The notes under the pieces were generated by a model. The model saw only the letters and a program-made list of their open reading frames with translations, was not told where the DNA came from and did no database searches. Shown here in pieces: positions 1 through 8,377 of a stretch of 64,000 nucleotides of DNA. The translations under genes and the position numbers were made by a program. The first letter of the stretch is position 1, and each line of letters opens with the position of its first letter. Source of the DNA: Kocuria subflava (lineage in GTDB: Bacteria > Actinomycetota > Actinomycetes > Actinomycetales > Micrococcaceae); the NCBI RefSeq assembly GCF_012163155.1, contig NZ_JAAVUN010000007.1, positions 42,819-106,818 on the forward strand. The letters run 5' to 3'.

Positions 1-493
1 ACAGGCGCTGCTGCGAGCGCAGCGCGGCAGGCAGCCCCAGCACCATGGGCAGCTCCACCACCAACGGATCGGTCAGGGGCTCGTACGGGGAAACCTTGAG
101 CACCCCGTCAATGGAGGCCGTCCCGCACACCCCGCACGACGACGACGTGTAAACCTCCCGCCGTTTGGTCTCCGCCCTGGCTGCCACGGCCGGGTCCAGG
201 CGGACGTCCACCACGTTGTAGTCCCGTGTCCCCTCGGCATTGATCCCGGAGCGGTAGTCCATGCGCAGGATCTCCGACTGCCGGGTGATGATCCCCTCCG
301 AGACCAGGAACCCCGCGGCCATGTGGAAGTCATGGCCCGGGGTTCGCATGGTCACGGCAAAGGACTGCCCGTTGAGCCTGATTTCCAGGGGCTCCTCGCC
401 CACCAGGGTGTCAGCGCGAGCCTCAGCCCGCAGCTGCCCTGATGCGTCCGTGCGGATCCGCTGGATGCGGCGCCGCTGGGTGGAGCGAGTCAT
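1..493 (-). CDS. fdhD: Formate dehydrogenase accessory sulfurtransferase FdhD (C-terminus off the left edge)
   Basis: FdhD passes sulfur from a cysteine desulfurase to the molybdenum cofactor of formate dehydrogenases in the cytoplasm. The visible ~164 residues contain the family hallmarks: an early TMRTPGHDFHMAAGFLVSEG stretch and the redox/sulfur-carrying CGVC motif (in TSSSCGVCGTAS), followed by the start of the next domain. The ATG at 493 lies 20 bases after the ptsI stop on the same strand; no strong ribosome site is seen. The frame runs open to base 1, so the 3' part of the gene is missing from the window. It belongs functionally with the molybdenum-cofactor genes at 14-32 kb. Confidence 0.88.
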   Translation of the reverse strand, partial: MTRSTQRRRIQRIRTDASGQLRAEARADTLVGEEPLEIRLNGQSFAVTMRTPGHDFHMAAGFLVSEGIITRQSEILRMDYRSGINAEGTRDYNVVDVRLDPAVAARAETKRREVYTSSSCGVCGTASIDGVLKVSPYEPLTDPLVVELPMVLGLPAALRSQQRL

Positions 494-515
494 CGCAGGC
501 CACCCCGGGTGAGGG

Positions 516-2282
516 TCACTTACCGCCCTTGAGGATGTCGAATGCGGCATCCTGCGCGGCCTGACCGGTGGGTGCGGTCACGGCGGCCTGGGCGGCACGG
601 GCGATCTGGTCATCAGTGGCCTGACCCAACTGCACACCCACGGCGGCAAGAGCAGGAGCGGCTGCAGACAGAGACGTCACACCGAGCCCCACCAACACGC
701 AGGCCAGCAGCGGGTCCGCAGCGGCCTCACCGCACACACCCACAGGCTTGCCGGCACGCTGCCCGGCGTCCGCAGCCATCTTGATGAGCTTGAGCACTGC
801 CGGCTGCCAGGGGTCGGTCAGCTCGGAGAGCTGGGATGCCATGCGGTCAGCTGCCATGGCGTACTGCGTGAGGTCATTGGTGCCGATGGAGAAGAACTCC
901 ACGTGCTCCAGCAGCTCATCTCCCATGAGTGCTGCGGAGGGAACCTCGATCATCACACCGGGGATCAGACCGCGGTCACGGCACATCTCCCCGTACCACT
1001 TGGCCTCATCCACTGTGGCGATCATGGGTGCCATGACCCAGGGCTCGGCCCCGGTGCCCTTGGCGGCAACCGCCACCGCATCGAGTTGGCGTTCCAGAAC
1101 ACCGGGCTGCTCAAAAGCAATGCGCACACCGCGCACACCCAGGGACGGGTTGGGCTCATCCGGCATGGTGGCAAATGCCAACGGCTTGTCCGAACCCGCA
1201 TCCAGGGTCCGCACCACAACCTTCTGCTCCGGGAAGGCCTCAAAGACCTCGCGATAGATCCCGGCCTGGGTTTCCACGGAGGGCTCGGACTGGGCGGAGA
1301 GGAAGCACAGTTCAGTGCGGAACAACCCAACACCTTCGGGCAGGCCCGTACCGGCAGCGGCGCGGGCGCCTGCACCGTCCTGCACGTTGGCCAGCAGCTG
1401 CACACGCGTTCCATCGGCCGTGACAGCGGGTCCGGACCAGGCACGGATCTTGGCCTGCATCTGCGCGGACTCATCCGCACGCTCCTTGGCCTTTGCGGGG
1501 TCCGGGGTGGTTTCAATCTCCCCGCGCTCACCGTCCAACAGGATCAAAGCCCCGTCCTCAACACCTTCCAGTGCTGCACCCACACCCACCACACACGGGA
1601 TGCCGAACTGGCGGGCAATGATGGCGGTGTGGCTGGTCTTGCCGCCCAGCTGGGTGGCAATGCCGCGCACGAACTCCGGGTCGAGCCCTGCGGTGTCTGC
1701 CGGGGCAAGGTCATCGGCCAGCAGGATCACGGGCTCATCCGGGCTGGGCACACCGGGCTCGGGCTCACCGCGCAGTTCGGCCACCACGCGGTCACGGATG
1801 TCCTTGAGGTCGGTGGTGCGCTCAGCCATGAGGCCACCGATTTTCTCGAACTTGGCAACAAACGTGTCCGTTGCACGCACCGTGGCAACCACAGCGTTGA
1901 CACCGGCCTCAACGTGCTTGTTCACGGCACGGCGCCAGCCCTTGTCCGTGACCAAGGATGCGGTGGCTTCCAACACCTCAGCGGCGTGACCCTCAGCCTT
2001 CTCCGCGCGACCCTGCAGTCGGCCCGAAACGGTTGCCGCGGCGGTATCGAACTGCTGCTTCTGCTCCGCACGGTCCGCCTCAGGGACCTCTGGACCGTCC
2101 GTGGGCAATTGCGGGCGTGGCCTGGCCCAAAGGGCGGGGCTGGCGGCGATGCCGGCAACCACTCCGATGCCCTGGAGGGTGGCGCCTCCAGCCGGTGCAG
2201 CAGTTTCTCGCGACTCTGACGGCTGGCCGTCAGCAGACTCACCATTGGTGGCGGCCGGGTCGAAACGGGCATCAACAGGCAT
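516..2282 (-). CDS. ptsI: PTS enzyme I (phosphoenolpyruvate-protein phosphotransferase)
   Basis: Cytoplasmic enzyme I takes phosphate from phosphoenolpyruvate and hands it to HPr. About 588 residues, normal for the family. The phospho-accepting His is near residue 218 in GGKTSHTAII; downstream are the PEP-binding barrel motifs SIGTNDLTQYAMAADR and the C-terminal Cys motif VGVCGEAA. The ATG at 2282 is chosen because GAGGAG sits about 8 bases upstream; a longer open frame to 2408 has no such site and would overlap the fruR promoter. Divergent from fruR-fruK-fruA, whose products it energises together with HPr (6721-6990). Confidence 0.95.
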   Translation of the reverse strand: MPVDARFDPAATNGESADGQPSESRETAAPAGGATLQGIGVVAGIAASPALWARPRPQLPTDGPEVPEADRAEQKQQFDTAAATVSGRLQGRAEKAEGHAAEVLEATASLVTDKGWRRAVNKHVEAGVNAVVATVRATDTFVAKFEKIGGLMAERTTDLKDIRDRVVAELRGEPEPGVPSPDEPVILLADDLAPADTAGLDPEFVRGIATQLGGKTSHTAIIARQFGIPCVVGVGAALEGVEDGALILLDGERGEIETTPDPAKAKERADESAQMQAKIRAWSGPAVTADGTRVQLLANVQDGAGARAAAGTGLPEGVGLFRTELCFLSAQSEPSVETQAGIYREVFEAFPEQKVVVRTLDAGSDKPLAFATMPDEPNPSLGVRGVRIAFEQPGVLERQLDAVAVAAKGTGAEPWVMAPMIATVDEAKWYGEMCRDRGLIPGVMIEVPSAALMGDELLEHVEFFSIGTNDLTQYAMAADRMASQLSELTDPWQPAVLKLIKMAADAGQRAGKPVGVCGEAAADPLLACVLVGLGVTSLSAAAPALAAVGVQLGQATDDQIARAAQAAVTAPTGQAAQDAAFDILKGGK

Positions 2283-2374
2283 GGGGTGCGCTCCTCGTCC
2301 TTGAGATCTCCTGCACACATGAAAGTGGCGGAATTCCCAGGATACGTGGCCCGTCGAACCCACGACAACATGGG

Positions 2375-2403
2375 TTGACAAGCAACAAATTCGGGCATAC
2401 TCA
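2375..2403 (+). promoter_or_regulatory. fruR promoter, probably giving a leaderless mRNA
   Basis: A perfect -35 TTGACA (2375-2380) is followed after 17 bases by TACTCA (2398-2403). The expected transcription start falls on or one base before the ATG at 2411, so fruR would be translated without a 5' leader. This decides the start choice for fruR. Confidence 0.5.
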
Positions 2404-2410
2404 TTCATAT

Positions 2411-3346
2411 ATGGGCGTAACAGAGATCACGCAGGGCGCTGACGGTCAGTTCCGTGGCGCCGGATCCGCCGGGGGATCACAGAATCTTCCCTCCGGCGTT
2501 GAACCCCCTGTGTCCACGCCCGATTCCAAGCGTTCCGGTGACTCACCAGCCCCCACCATGTACGCGGAGGAGCGGCGCCAGGCGATTGTTCGCATGGCAT
2601 CAGCTCGCGGGCGAGTGGCGGTGACCGATCTGGCCGCCACCTTTGCGGTGGCCCCTGAAACAATTCGCCGGGACCTGGACGTGCTTGTCCGATCTGGTTT
2701 GGTTGACCGCGTGCACGGCGGGGCCATTCCCCGATCCTCCTACGGCACCGCCGAATCCACCGCCCGGGAGCGGCGCACCACCCGCGGGGAGGCCAAGGCC
2801 GCCATTGCCCGCGTAGCCATGGCGTATCTGCCGGCGGCCCACGGGAGCATCATCCTGGACGGTGGCACCACCACCGGTGCCCTGGCCGCGGAGATCACCT
2901 TGCGCGCGGAACAGGACCCGTCCACCGGACCACTGACCGTCATCACGGACTCAGTGCGCACCGGACTGGAGCTGTCCACCACTCACAACCTGTCCGTCCA
3001 CCTCTTGGGTGGTGTGATCCGTGAGGTCACGGAGACCGTGGTGGGTGCAACCGCCTTGACCATGCTGGGCCGGGTTGCCGCGGATGTTGCCTTCCTGGGC
3101 ACCAACGGGCTGTCTGCCGCCTACGGACTGACCACCCCGGATGTTGAGGAAGCCGCCGTGAAACGCCTGATGGCCACGCGTTCCCAGCGCTGTGTCCTGC
3201 TGGCTGACTCCTCCAAGTTCGACTCCGACTTCTTGTGCACTTTTGCGGAACTGGACCAGATAGACGTCCTGATCACCGATGCCGAGCCCCCCACACGACT
3301 TGCCCAGGCCCTTGCCCAGAATGAAATCGAGGTTGTGATCGCATGA
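2411..3346 (+). CDS. fruR: DeoR-family regulator of the fructose operon
   Basis: Predicted transcriptional regulator of fructose uptake. A DeoR-type winged helix (YAEERRQAIV through TIRRDLDVL, residues ~50-105 from this start) is followed by the DeoRC sugar-phosphate sensor domain with LDGGTTTGALA and VGATALTML and the terminal LADSSKFD region. Starting at 2411 gives 311 residues; the ATG at 2558 would give 262, the usual DeoR length, but neither has a Shine-Dalgarno site and the promoter spacing favours 2411. Its stop overlaps the fruK start (ATGA), so it is cotranscribed with fruK and fruA. The ligand is presumably fructose 1-phosphate or a related sugar phosphate (inference). Confidence 0.85.
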   Translation: MGVTEITQGADGQFRGAGSAGGSQNLPSGVEPPVSTPDSKRSGDSPAPTMYAEERRQAIVRMASARGRVAVTDLAATFAVAPETIRRDLDVLVRSGLVDRVHGGAIPRSSYGTAESTARERRTTRGEAKAAIARVAMAYLPAAHGSIILDGGTTTGALAAEITLRAEQDPSTGPLTVITDSVRTGLELSTTHNLSVHLLGGVIREVTETVVGATALTMLGRVAADVAFLGTNGLSAAYGLTTPDVEEAAVKRLMATRSQRCVLLADSSKFDSDFLCTFAELDQIDVLITDAEPPTRLAQALAQNEIEVVIA

Positions 3347-4308
3347 TCATCACATTCACCGCCAATCCGAGCATTGACCGCACCGCTGATCTCTCCACCG
3401 TCCTGGAACGCGGCGGGGTCAACCGTGTGGTTGCCGTTCATGACGGGCCCGGCGGCAAGGGAATCAACGTGTCCCGTGCTCTCACCCTGGCAGGTACGGC
3501 CACCACTGCGGTTTTCCCGGCGCCTGCAGGTGACCCCCTGGTTCAGGCCGTGAAGGAAGCAGAAGTTCCTTTTTCCCTGGTGGAGCGTGACGTCCGTGTC
3601 CGCACCAACCTGACCGTCACGGAACCGGACGGGACCACCACCAAGATCAACGAGCCCGGCGCACCTTTGGATGCAGACGCCCAACGCACGTGCTTGGATG
3701 CCTTGCTGGCTGCCGCCAAGCCGGGTGACTGGGTGGCACTGTGCGGCTCCCTTCCTCCCGGCCCGTCAGAGGACTGGTACGCCCAGATGGTGGCGGAACT
3801 CAAGCAGGCGGGTGTGCGAATCGCCGTCGACACCTCCGATGCCCCATTGATCGCACTGGCCGGGGATCTGGACACCGCAGCCCCTGACCTGCTCAAGCCC
3901 AACGGCCTGGAGCTGGGGCAGTTGGTGGGGGCTGATGGCCCCGCCATTGAGGCCGCCGCCGAAAACGGCGACTTCCTTCCTGCGGCCCAGGCCGCACGCA
4001 AACTCGTGGAGCGCGGCGTCACCGCCGTGTTGGCCACGCTCGGCGCTGCCGGGGCGGTACTGGTCACCGCTGACGGCGCCTGGGTGGGCAATCCCCCACC
4101 CATCACTCCGGTGTCCACCGTGGGCGCCGGGGATTCCTCCCTGGCCGGTTTGCTGCTGGCCTTCACCCAGAACTTGGATCCCGCCGAATGCCTGCGGCAC
4201 GCCGTGGCCTACGGCTCCGGCGCCACCGCCCTTGCCGGCACCGGTGTTCCCAGTCCCGATCAGGTCGACCTCGACCGAACCTCCGTCACCGAGCTCACGC
4301 TCGACTGA
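3343..4308 (+). CDS. fruK: 1-phosphofructokinase
   Basis: PfkB-family sugar kinase, 321 residues, converting fructose 1-phosphate (made by FruA) to fructose 1,6-bisphosphate. Visible motifs are the N-terminal TANPSID start, the substrate-binding GPGGKGINVSRAL and the C-terminal signature VSTVGAGDSSLAGLLLA with the catalytic Asp in GAGD. Overlaps the fruR stop by four bases; fruA follows 41 bases downstream. Confidence 0.95.
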   Translation: MIITFTANPSIDRTADLSTVLERGGVNRVVAVHDGPGGKGINVSRALTLAGTATTAVFPAPAGDPLVQAVKEAEVPFSLVERDVRVRTNLTVTEPDGTTTKINEPGAPLDADAQRTCLDALLAAAKPGDWVALCGSLPPGPSEDWYAQMVAELKQAGVRIAVDTSDAPLIALAGDLDTAAPDLLKPNGLELGQLVGADGPAIEAAAENGDFLPAAQAARKLVERGVTAVLATLGAAGAVLVTADGAWVGNPPPITPVSTVGAGDSSLAGLLLAFTQNLDPAECLRHAVAYGSGATALAGTGVPSPDQVDLDRTSVTELTLD

Positions 4309-4349
4309 CACCCACCTGTCCGATCCCTTCACACAGCAAGGATTCACCC

Positions 4350-6482
4350 ATGTCAGAGCTACCTCTGATCGTCCCAGAGCTGGTCGTCCTCGATCAGAAC
4401 CTAGGCGCTCACAAGAATGATGTGATCACGCAACTCTCCGGCGTCGTGGCTGCTGCAGGCCGCGCTGATTCCGCTGACGGCCTGGCCTCCGATGCCCTGG
4501 CTCGCGAGGGCCAGTCCCCCACCGGTCAGCCCGGTGGCATCGGCATCCCGCACTGCCGCTCCGCACACGTGAAGACCACGTCCCTGGGTTTCGCCCGTTT
4601 GGCAGAGCCGGTTGATTTTGGCGCCAAGGACGGCCCTGCGGACCTGATCTTCCTGATTGCCGCCGCGGATGGCGAAGGCAAGGAGCACCTCAAGCTGCTC
4701 TCCAAGCTGGCGCGCGCCATGGCCCGCAAGACGTTCCTGAGCTCCCTGCGGGAAGCCCAGACCGCTGAGGAAGTCGTGGCGATCGTGGAGGAGGTCCTGG
4801 CTCCCAAGCAGACCCAGACCTCCAACGACGCCGCAGCATCCGCCGGCAACGCAGGCTCCGGTTCCAGCGGCGCAACTGCCGCTGGTGCCACTGCAGCCGG
4901 TGCTGCTGGTGCAGGTGCCGCCGGCGCGGGTACGGGTGCCGGTGAGGGTGGTGCCAAGCGCCGCCTGGTGGCCGTGACCTCCTGCCCCACGGGCATTGCC
5001 CACACCTACATGGCCGCGGAGGCCCTGGAGCAGAAGGCCCAGGAGATGGGCCACGAGCTGGTGGTGGAGACCCAGGGTTCCTCCGGTGGCACCAACCTGA
5101 CGCAGGAGCAGATCGACTCCGCTGACGCCGTGGTCTTTGCCGTGGGTGTGGGTGTGCGTGACCGCGAGCGTTTTGCCGGCAAGCCCGGTGTGGAAGCCGG
5201 CGTGAACGTTGGTGTTTCCGATCCGGAGGGTCTGATCAACCGCGCACTGGCGGCAGCGGATGACCCCAATGGTCACCGCATTGCCGGTGGTGCCGGGTCC
5301 GGTGCCGGTGCCGGTGAGTCCTCGGGCTCCTCGGAGGGGCAGTCCTGGGGCCGTCGCATCCAGCAGGCGCTGATGACCGGTGTGTCCTACATGATCCCGT
5401 TCGTGGCCGCCGGCGGTCTGTTGATCGCTCTGGGCTTTGCCATGGGTGGCGCCGAGCGTGTGGCCGAGGTGGCACCGGATGTGGTTGCCCAGAACACGTT
5501 GTTCAACCTGCCTGCTGATGGCGGTTTGATGCTCTACCTGGGTGCGGTGTTCTTCACCATCGGTGGGCTCGCCATGAACTTCCTGGTACCGGCCCTGTCC
5601 GGCTACATCGCTTACGCGCTGGCCGGCCGTCCCGGCATTGCCCCGGGCTTTGTGGGCGGTGCCATCGCCGTCGCCGTGGGCGCGGGCTTCATCGGCGGTT
5701 TGGTCACGGGTCTTGTGGCCGGTCTGATCGCCATGTGGATCGCCTCCATCAAGGTTCCGCGCTGGCTGGCGGGCCTCATGCCCGTGGTCATCATCCCGCT
5801 GGTCACCACCACCCTGGTCGGCCTGCTCATGTACCTGCTGCTGGGCAAGCCGTTGGCCTCCCTCATGACCTGGCTGCAGGACGGCCTGAACTCCATGACC
5901 GGCACCTCCGCCATTCTCCTGGGCGTCATCCTGGGCCTCATGATGTGCTTCGACCTGGGCGGCCCCGTCAACAAGGCTGCGTACCTGTTCGCCACGGCCG
6001 GTCTGGCCCAGGGCACCGATGCCGCGATGAGCATCATGGCCACCGTCATGGCTACCGGCATGGTTCCCCCGTTGGCCATGGCCCTGTCCACCACGGTCCG
6101 CGGCAAGCTGTACTCGGAGGCCGAGCGTGAGAACGGGCGCACCGCGTGGTTGTTGGGTGCCTCCTTCATCTCCGAAGGTGCCATCCCGTTCGCTGCAGCC
6201 GACCCGCTGCGCGTGATCCCGTCCATGATGGCCGGCGGCGCCGTGACCGGTGCTCTCACGATGGCCTTGAACGTCACCCTCAACGCCCCGCACGGCGGCA
6301 TCTTTGTGGTGCCGGCCATGGGCAACCCGTGGGGCTTCCTGATCGCCCTGGTGGCCGGTGTGCTGGTTTCCGCACTGATCGTGACCTTGCTCAAGACTCA
6401 GCGTCAGAAGTCCCTGATGGCTGCTGCTCAGCGTGAGGCTCAGACGGAGAACGCTCCCCGCGCAGCATCCGTGAACGCCTGA
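4350..6482 (+). CDS. fruA: Fructose-specific PTS EIIABC permease
   Basis: Membrane permease that imports fructose as fructose 1-phosphate. Domains in order: EIIA (residues ~1-155, phospho-His about 68 in GIGIPHCRSAH); an Ala/Gly-rich linker (~155-203); EIIB with the phospho-Cys about 212 in VAVTSCPTGIAHTY; a second Gly/Ser linker; and a C-terminal EIIC of about nine membrane segments ending near residue 690. The ATG at 4350 is preceded by AAGGA; in-frame codons further upstream overlap fruK and are not credible. Total ~710 residues, typical of the fused FruA type. Confidence 0.95.
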   Translation: MSELPLIVPELVVLDQNLGAHKNDVITQLSGVVAAAGRADSADGLASDALAREGQSPTGQPGGIGIPHCRSAHVKTTSLGFARLAEPVDFGAKDGPADLIFLIAAADGEGKEHLKLLSKLARAMARKTFLSSLREAQTAEEVVAIVEEVLAPKQTQTSNDAAASAGNAGSGSSGATAAGATAAGAAGAGAAGAGTGAGEGGAKRRLVAVTSCPTGIAHTYMAAEALEQKAQEMGHELVVETQGSSGGTNLTQEQIDSADAVVFAVGVGVRDRERFAGKPGVEAGVNVGVSDPEGLINRALAAADDPNGHRIAGGAGSGAGAGESSGSSEGQSWGRRIQQALMTGVSYMIPFVAAGGLLIALGFAMGGAERVAEVAPDVVAQNTLFNLPADGGLMLYLGAVFFTIGGLAMNFLVPALSGYIAYALAGRPGIAPGFVGGAIAVAVGAGFIGGLVTGLVAGLIAMWIASIKVPRWLAGLMPVVIIPLVTTTLVGLLMYLLLGKPLASLMTWLQDGLNSMTGTSAILLGVILGLMMCFDLGGPVNKAAYLFATAGLAQGTDAAMSIMATVMATGMVPPLAMALSTTVRGKLYSEAERENGRTAWLLGASFISEGAIPFAAADPLRVIPSMMAGGAVTGALTMALNVTLNAPHGGIFVVPAMGNPWGFLIALVAGVLVSALIVTLLKTQRQKSLMAAAQREAQTENAPRAASVNA

Positions 6483-6511
6483 TGTCCTGAGTTTCCTGGC
6501 ACGCAGGCACC

Positions 6512-6566
6512 GAACCCTCACGCCACTACGCCATCACCCGTTGATGGCGTAGTGGCGTGAGGGTTC
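6512..6566. terminator. Perfect 25-bp inverted repeat after fruA
   Basis: Arms 6512-6536 and 6542-6566 are perfectly complementary with a five-base loop (CCCGT). It lies 30 bases after the fruA stop and before ptsH. There is no T-run on the + strand, so it may be a bidirectional or factor-dependent terminator, or an mRNA-stabilising hairpin. Confidence 0.6.
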
Positions 6567-6720
6567 GTTCACATCCAGGACCGTTACAGGCACACTTCGG
6601 CCACAACTCGTGGCTGGCCCCTGAGACCTGACAGACTGTTGCCAGGGCTCGGCGGATGTGGCTGTAGTCTCAGCTGCACCATCGGGCCACCCCGAAAGCA
6701 TCGATCCTGTAGGAGGAAGC

Positions 6721-6990
6721 ATGCCCAGCAAGAAGGTTTCCGTCGGTTCCGCCGTCGGCCTGCACGCACGTCCCGCCGCCATCATCGCCGAGGCTGCTGG
6801 TGAGTTCGACGACGAGATCTTGATCGGCCTGGTCAACGATCCCGATGAAGAGCCCGCAGACGCCTCCTCCTCCCTGCTGATCATGGCTCTGGGCGCGGAG
6901 AAGGGCACCGAGGTTGAGGTCAGCTCCGAGAACGCTGAGGCCGTGGAGAAGATCGCCGCCCTGATCGAGAAGGATCTGGACGCCGAGTGA
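6721..6990 (+). CDS. ptsH: PTS phosphocarrier protein HPr
   Basis: Small cytoplasmic phosphocarrier, 89 residues, relaying phosphate from enzyme I to FruA. His15 lies in the canonical GLHARPAA motif; the regulatory Ser region of Gram-positive HPr corresponds to DASSSLLIMAL (residues 48-58). TAGGAGGAAGC precedes the ATG by the right distance. It has its own hairpin behind it and is separated from fruA by a perfect inverted repeat, so it probably has its own promoter. Confidence 0.96.
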   Translation: MPSKKVSVGSAVGLHARPAAIIAEAAGEFDDEILIGLVNDPDEEPADASSSLLIMALGAEKGTEVEVSSENAEAVEKIAALIEKDLDAE

Positions 6991-7016
6991 TCTGCTGATC
7001 CGAACCACCGATTCAA

Positions 7017-7050
7017 CTGCCCCGGAAGTGTGATCTTCCGGGGCAGTTTC
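7017..7050 (+). terminator. Rho-independent-type terminator of ptsH
   Basis: Arms CTGCCCCGGAAG (7017-7028) and CTTCCGGGGCAG (7035-7046) with a six-base loop are followed by TTTC, 27 bases after the ptsH stop. Confidence 0.75.
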
Positions 7051-7072
7051 ATGTCCATGGCACCCCCCCTAT

Positions 7073-7102
7073 TTGAGAATGATTCTCATTTGTGCGTACT
7101 GT
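7073..7102 (+). promoter_or_regulatory. Zur-type operator overlapping a leaderless promoter
   Basis: A perfect dyad TGAGAATGATTCTCA (7074-7088) matches the actinobacterial Zur consensus TGAAAATGATTTTCA at 13 of 15 positions. It overlaps a -35-like TTGAGA (7073-7078) and the spacer before TACTGT (7097-7102), so a bound repressor would block RNA polymerase. The predicted transcript starts at about 7109, the A of the ATG. A Fur site is the main alternative. Confidence 0.7.
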
Positions 7103-7108
7103 GTGCCC

Positions 7109-8377
7109 ATGCTGACGCCTTCACGCACCCTGCAGATCACCGCCGGACTTGCTGCCACCGCACTGCTTCTCTCCGCCTGCGGCACGCCACAGGACACCTC
7201 CGTTGCGTCGTCGTCGCCCGCGATCACGCCCACCGAACAACGCCAGGAGGTCACCTCCCTGACACCGCGGGTGGTCATGACCTACGACGGCGGCATCATG
7301 ACTCTGGATGGCCACACCGGCCAGGTGATCGCAGAAACCCAGGCCCCCGGATTCCTGCGCCTGAGCCACCTGGGAGATGGCAGGCATGTGGCGGTCTCCT
7401 CCGGGGACAAGTTCACGGTCTTTGACACGGGCCTGAGTGCTGAGGCCCACGGGGACCATTCCCACTACTACACAACACAGCCCACGTTGACCGACGTCGA
7501 GCTCCAGGCACCTGAGGCCGGGCACGTGGTGACCAATGGCGGGCGCACCGCGCTGTTTGCCGATGGCACCGGGGCCGTGAGCATGGCCGAAACCAACCAG
7601 CTGCTGGCCGACCTGCGGGACGGGGACCTGGAGACCGCAAGGACGCAAGACCCCCACCACGGCGTTGCCATTCCCCTGAAGGACAACAAGCTACTGATCA
7701 CGCAGGGGACCCCAGAGCAGCGCACCACCGTGCAGGTCCTGGACGCCCACGGTGAAGTGATGGCAGAAACTCATGACTGCCCCGGAGTACACGGGGAGGC
7801 CGTGGCTGAACCCACGGAAACCGACGACGTCGTGACTCTGGGCTGTGAGAACGGGCCGGTGATCTACCGTGACGGCGCATTCCACAAGGTTGCCGTTGCG
7901 GAGAGCTACCAACGATCAGGCAACCAATTCGGGACCACGGGCTCTGCCGTGGTGCTGGCCGACTACAAAGTGGATCCGGATGTCGAGCTGGAACGACCCA
8001 CCAGGATCGGCCTGATCAACACTCGCACCGATTCCGTGCAGACCGTGGATCTGGGCTCCGCGTACTGGTTCCGGTCCATGGCCCGCGGCCCACGCGGTGA
8101 GGCGTTGGTGCTGACCTACAACGGGGAGCTGAACATCCTGGACCAGCATTCCGGTGAGGTCCTGCACCGGGTTGCGGTGGTCGACCCGTGGGAGGAGAAC
8201 GACGAGTGGCAATAGCCCGGCCCGGCCGTGCAGGTCTCAGGTGATCACGCCTACGTCACGGATGCTGCGCGGCAGAAGCTACACGTGGTGGAGATCGCCT
8301 CCGGCACGGTCATGGACTCGTTCGAGCTGCCGCACACGCCCAATGAGTTCGTGGTGGTCAGTGGGCGGACTCGGTGA
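7109..8377 (+). pseudogene. aztD: Periplasmic zinc metallochaperone (AztD-like), interrupted by an in-frame amber codon
   Basis: Secreted lipoprotein related to AztD, the beta-propeller zinc chaperone that feeds the AztC/AztAB zinc importer. A signal peptide ends in a lipobox (LLLSACG, Cys ~22) and a His-rich metal site HGDHSHYY follows. The frame reads 368 codons to TAG at 8213-8215, but the same frame continues for 53 more sense codons (PGPAVQVSGDHAYVTDAARQ, then ELPHTPNEF), exactly the expected last propeller strands, to TGA at 8375-8377. A single CAG-to-TAG change would explain it. No aztABC genes are visible nearby. The extended frame overlaps the end of the convergent glycosyltransferase gene by 20 bases. 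Confidence 0.72.

Noticed and set aside
903..2219. 438-codon open frame on the + strand
   Set aside because: Antisense to ptsI, no domain recognisable.
4401..6521. 706-codon open frame antisense to fruA
   Set aside because: His/Gly/Gln-rich shadow of the strongly conserved EIIABC gene; no ribosome site or family match.
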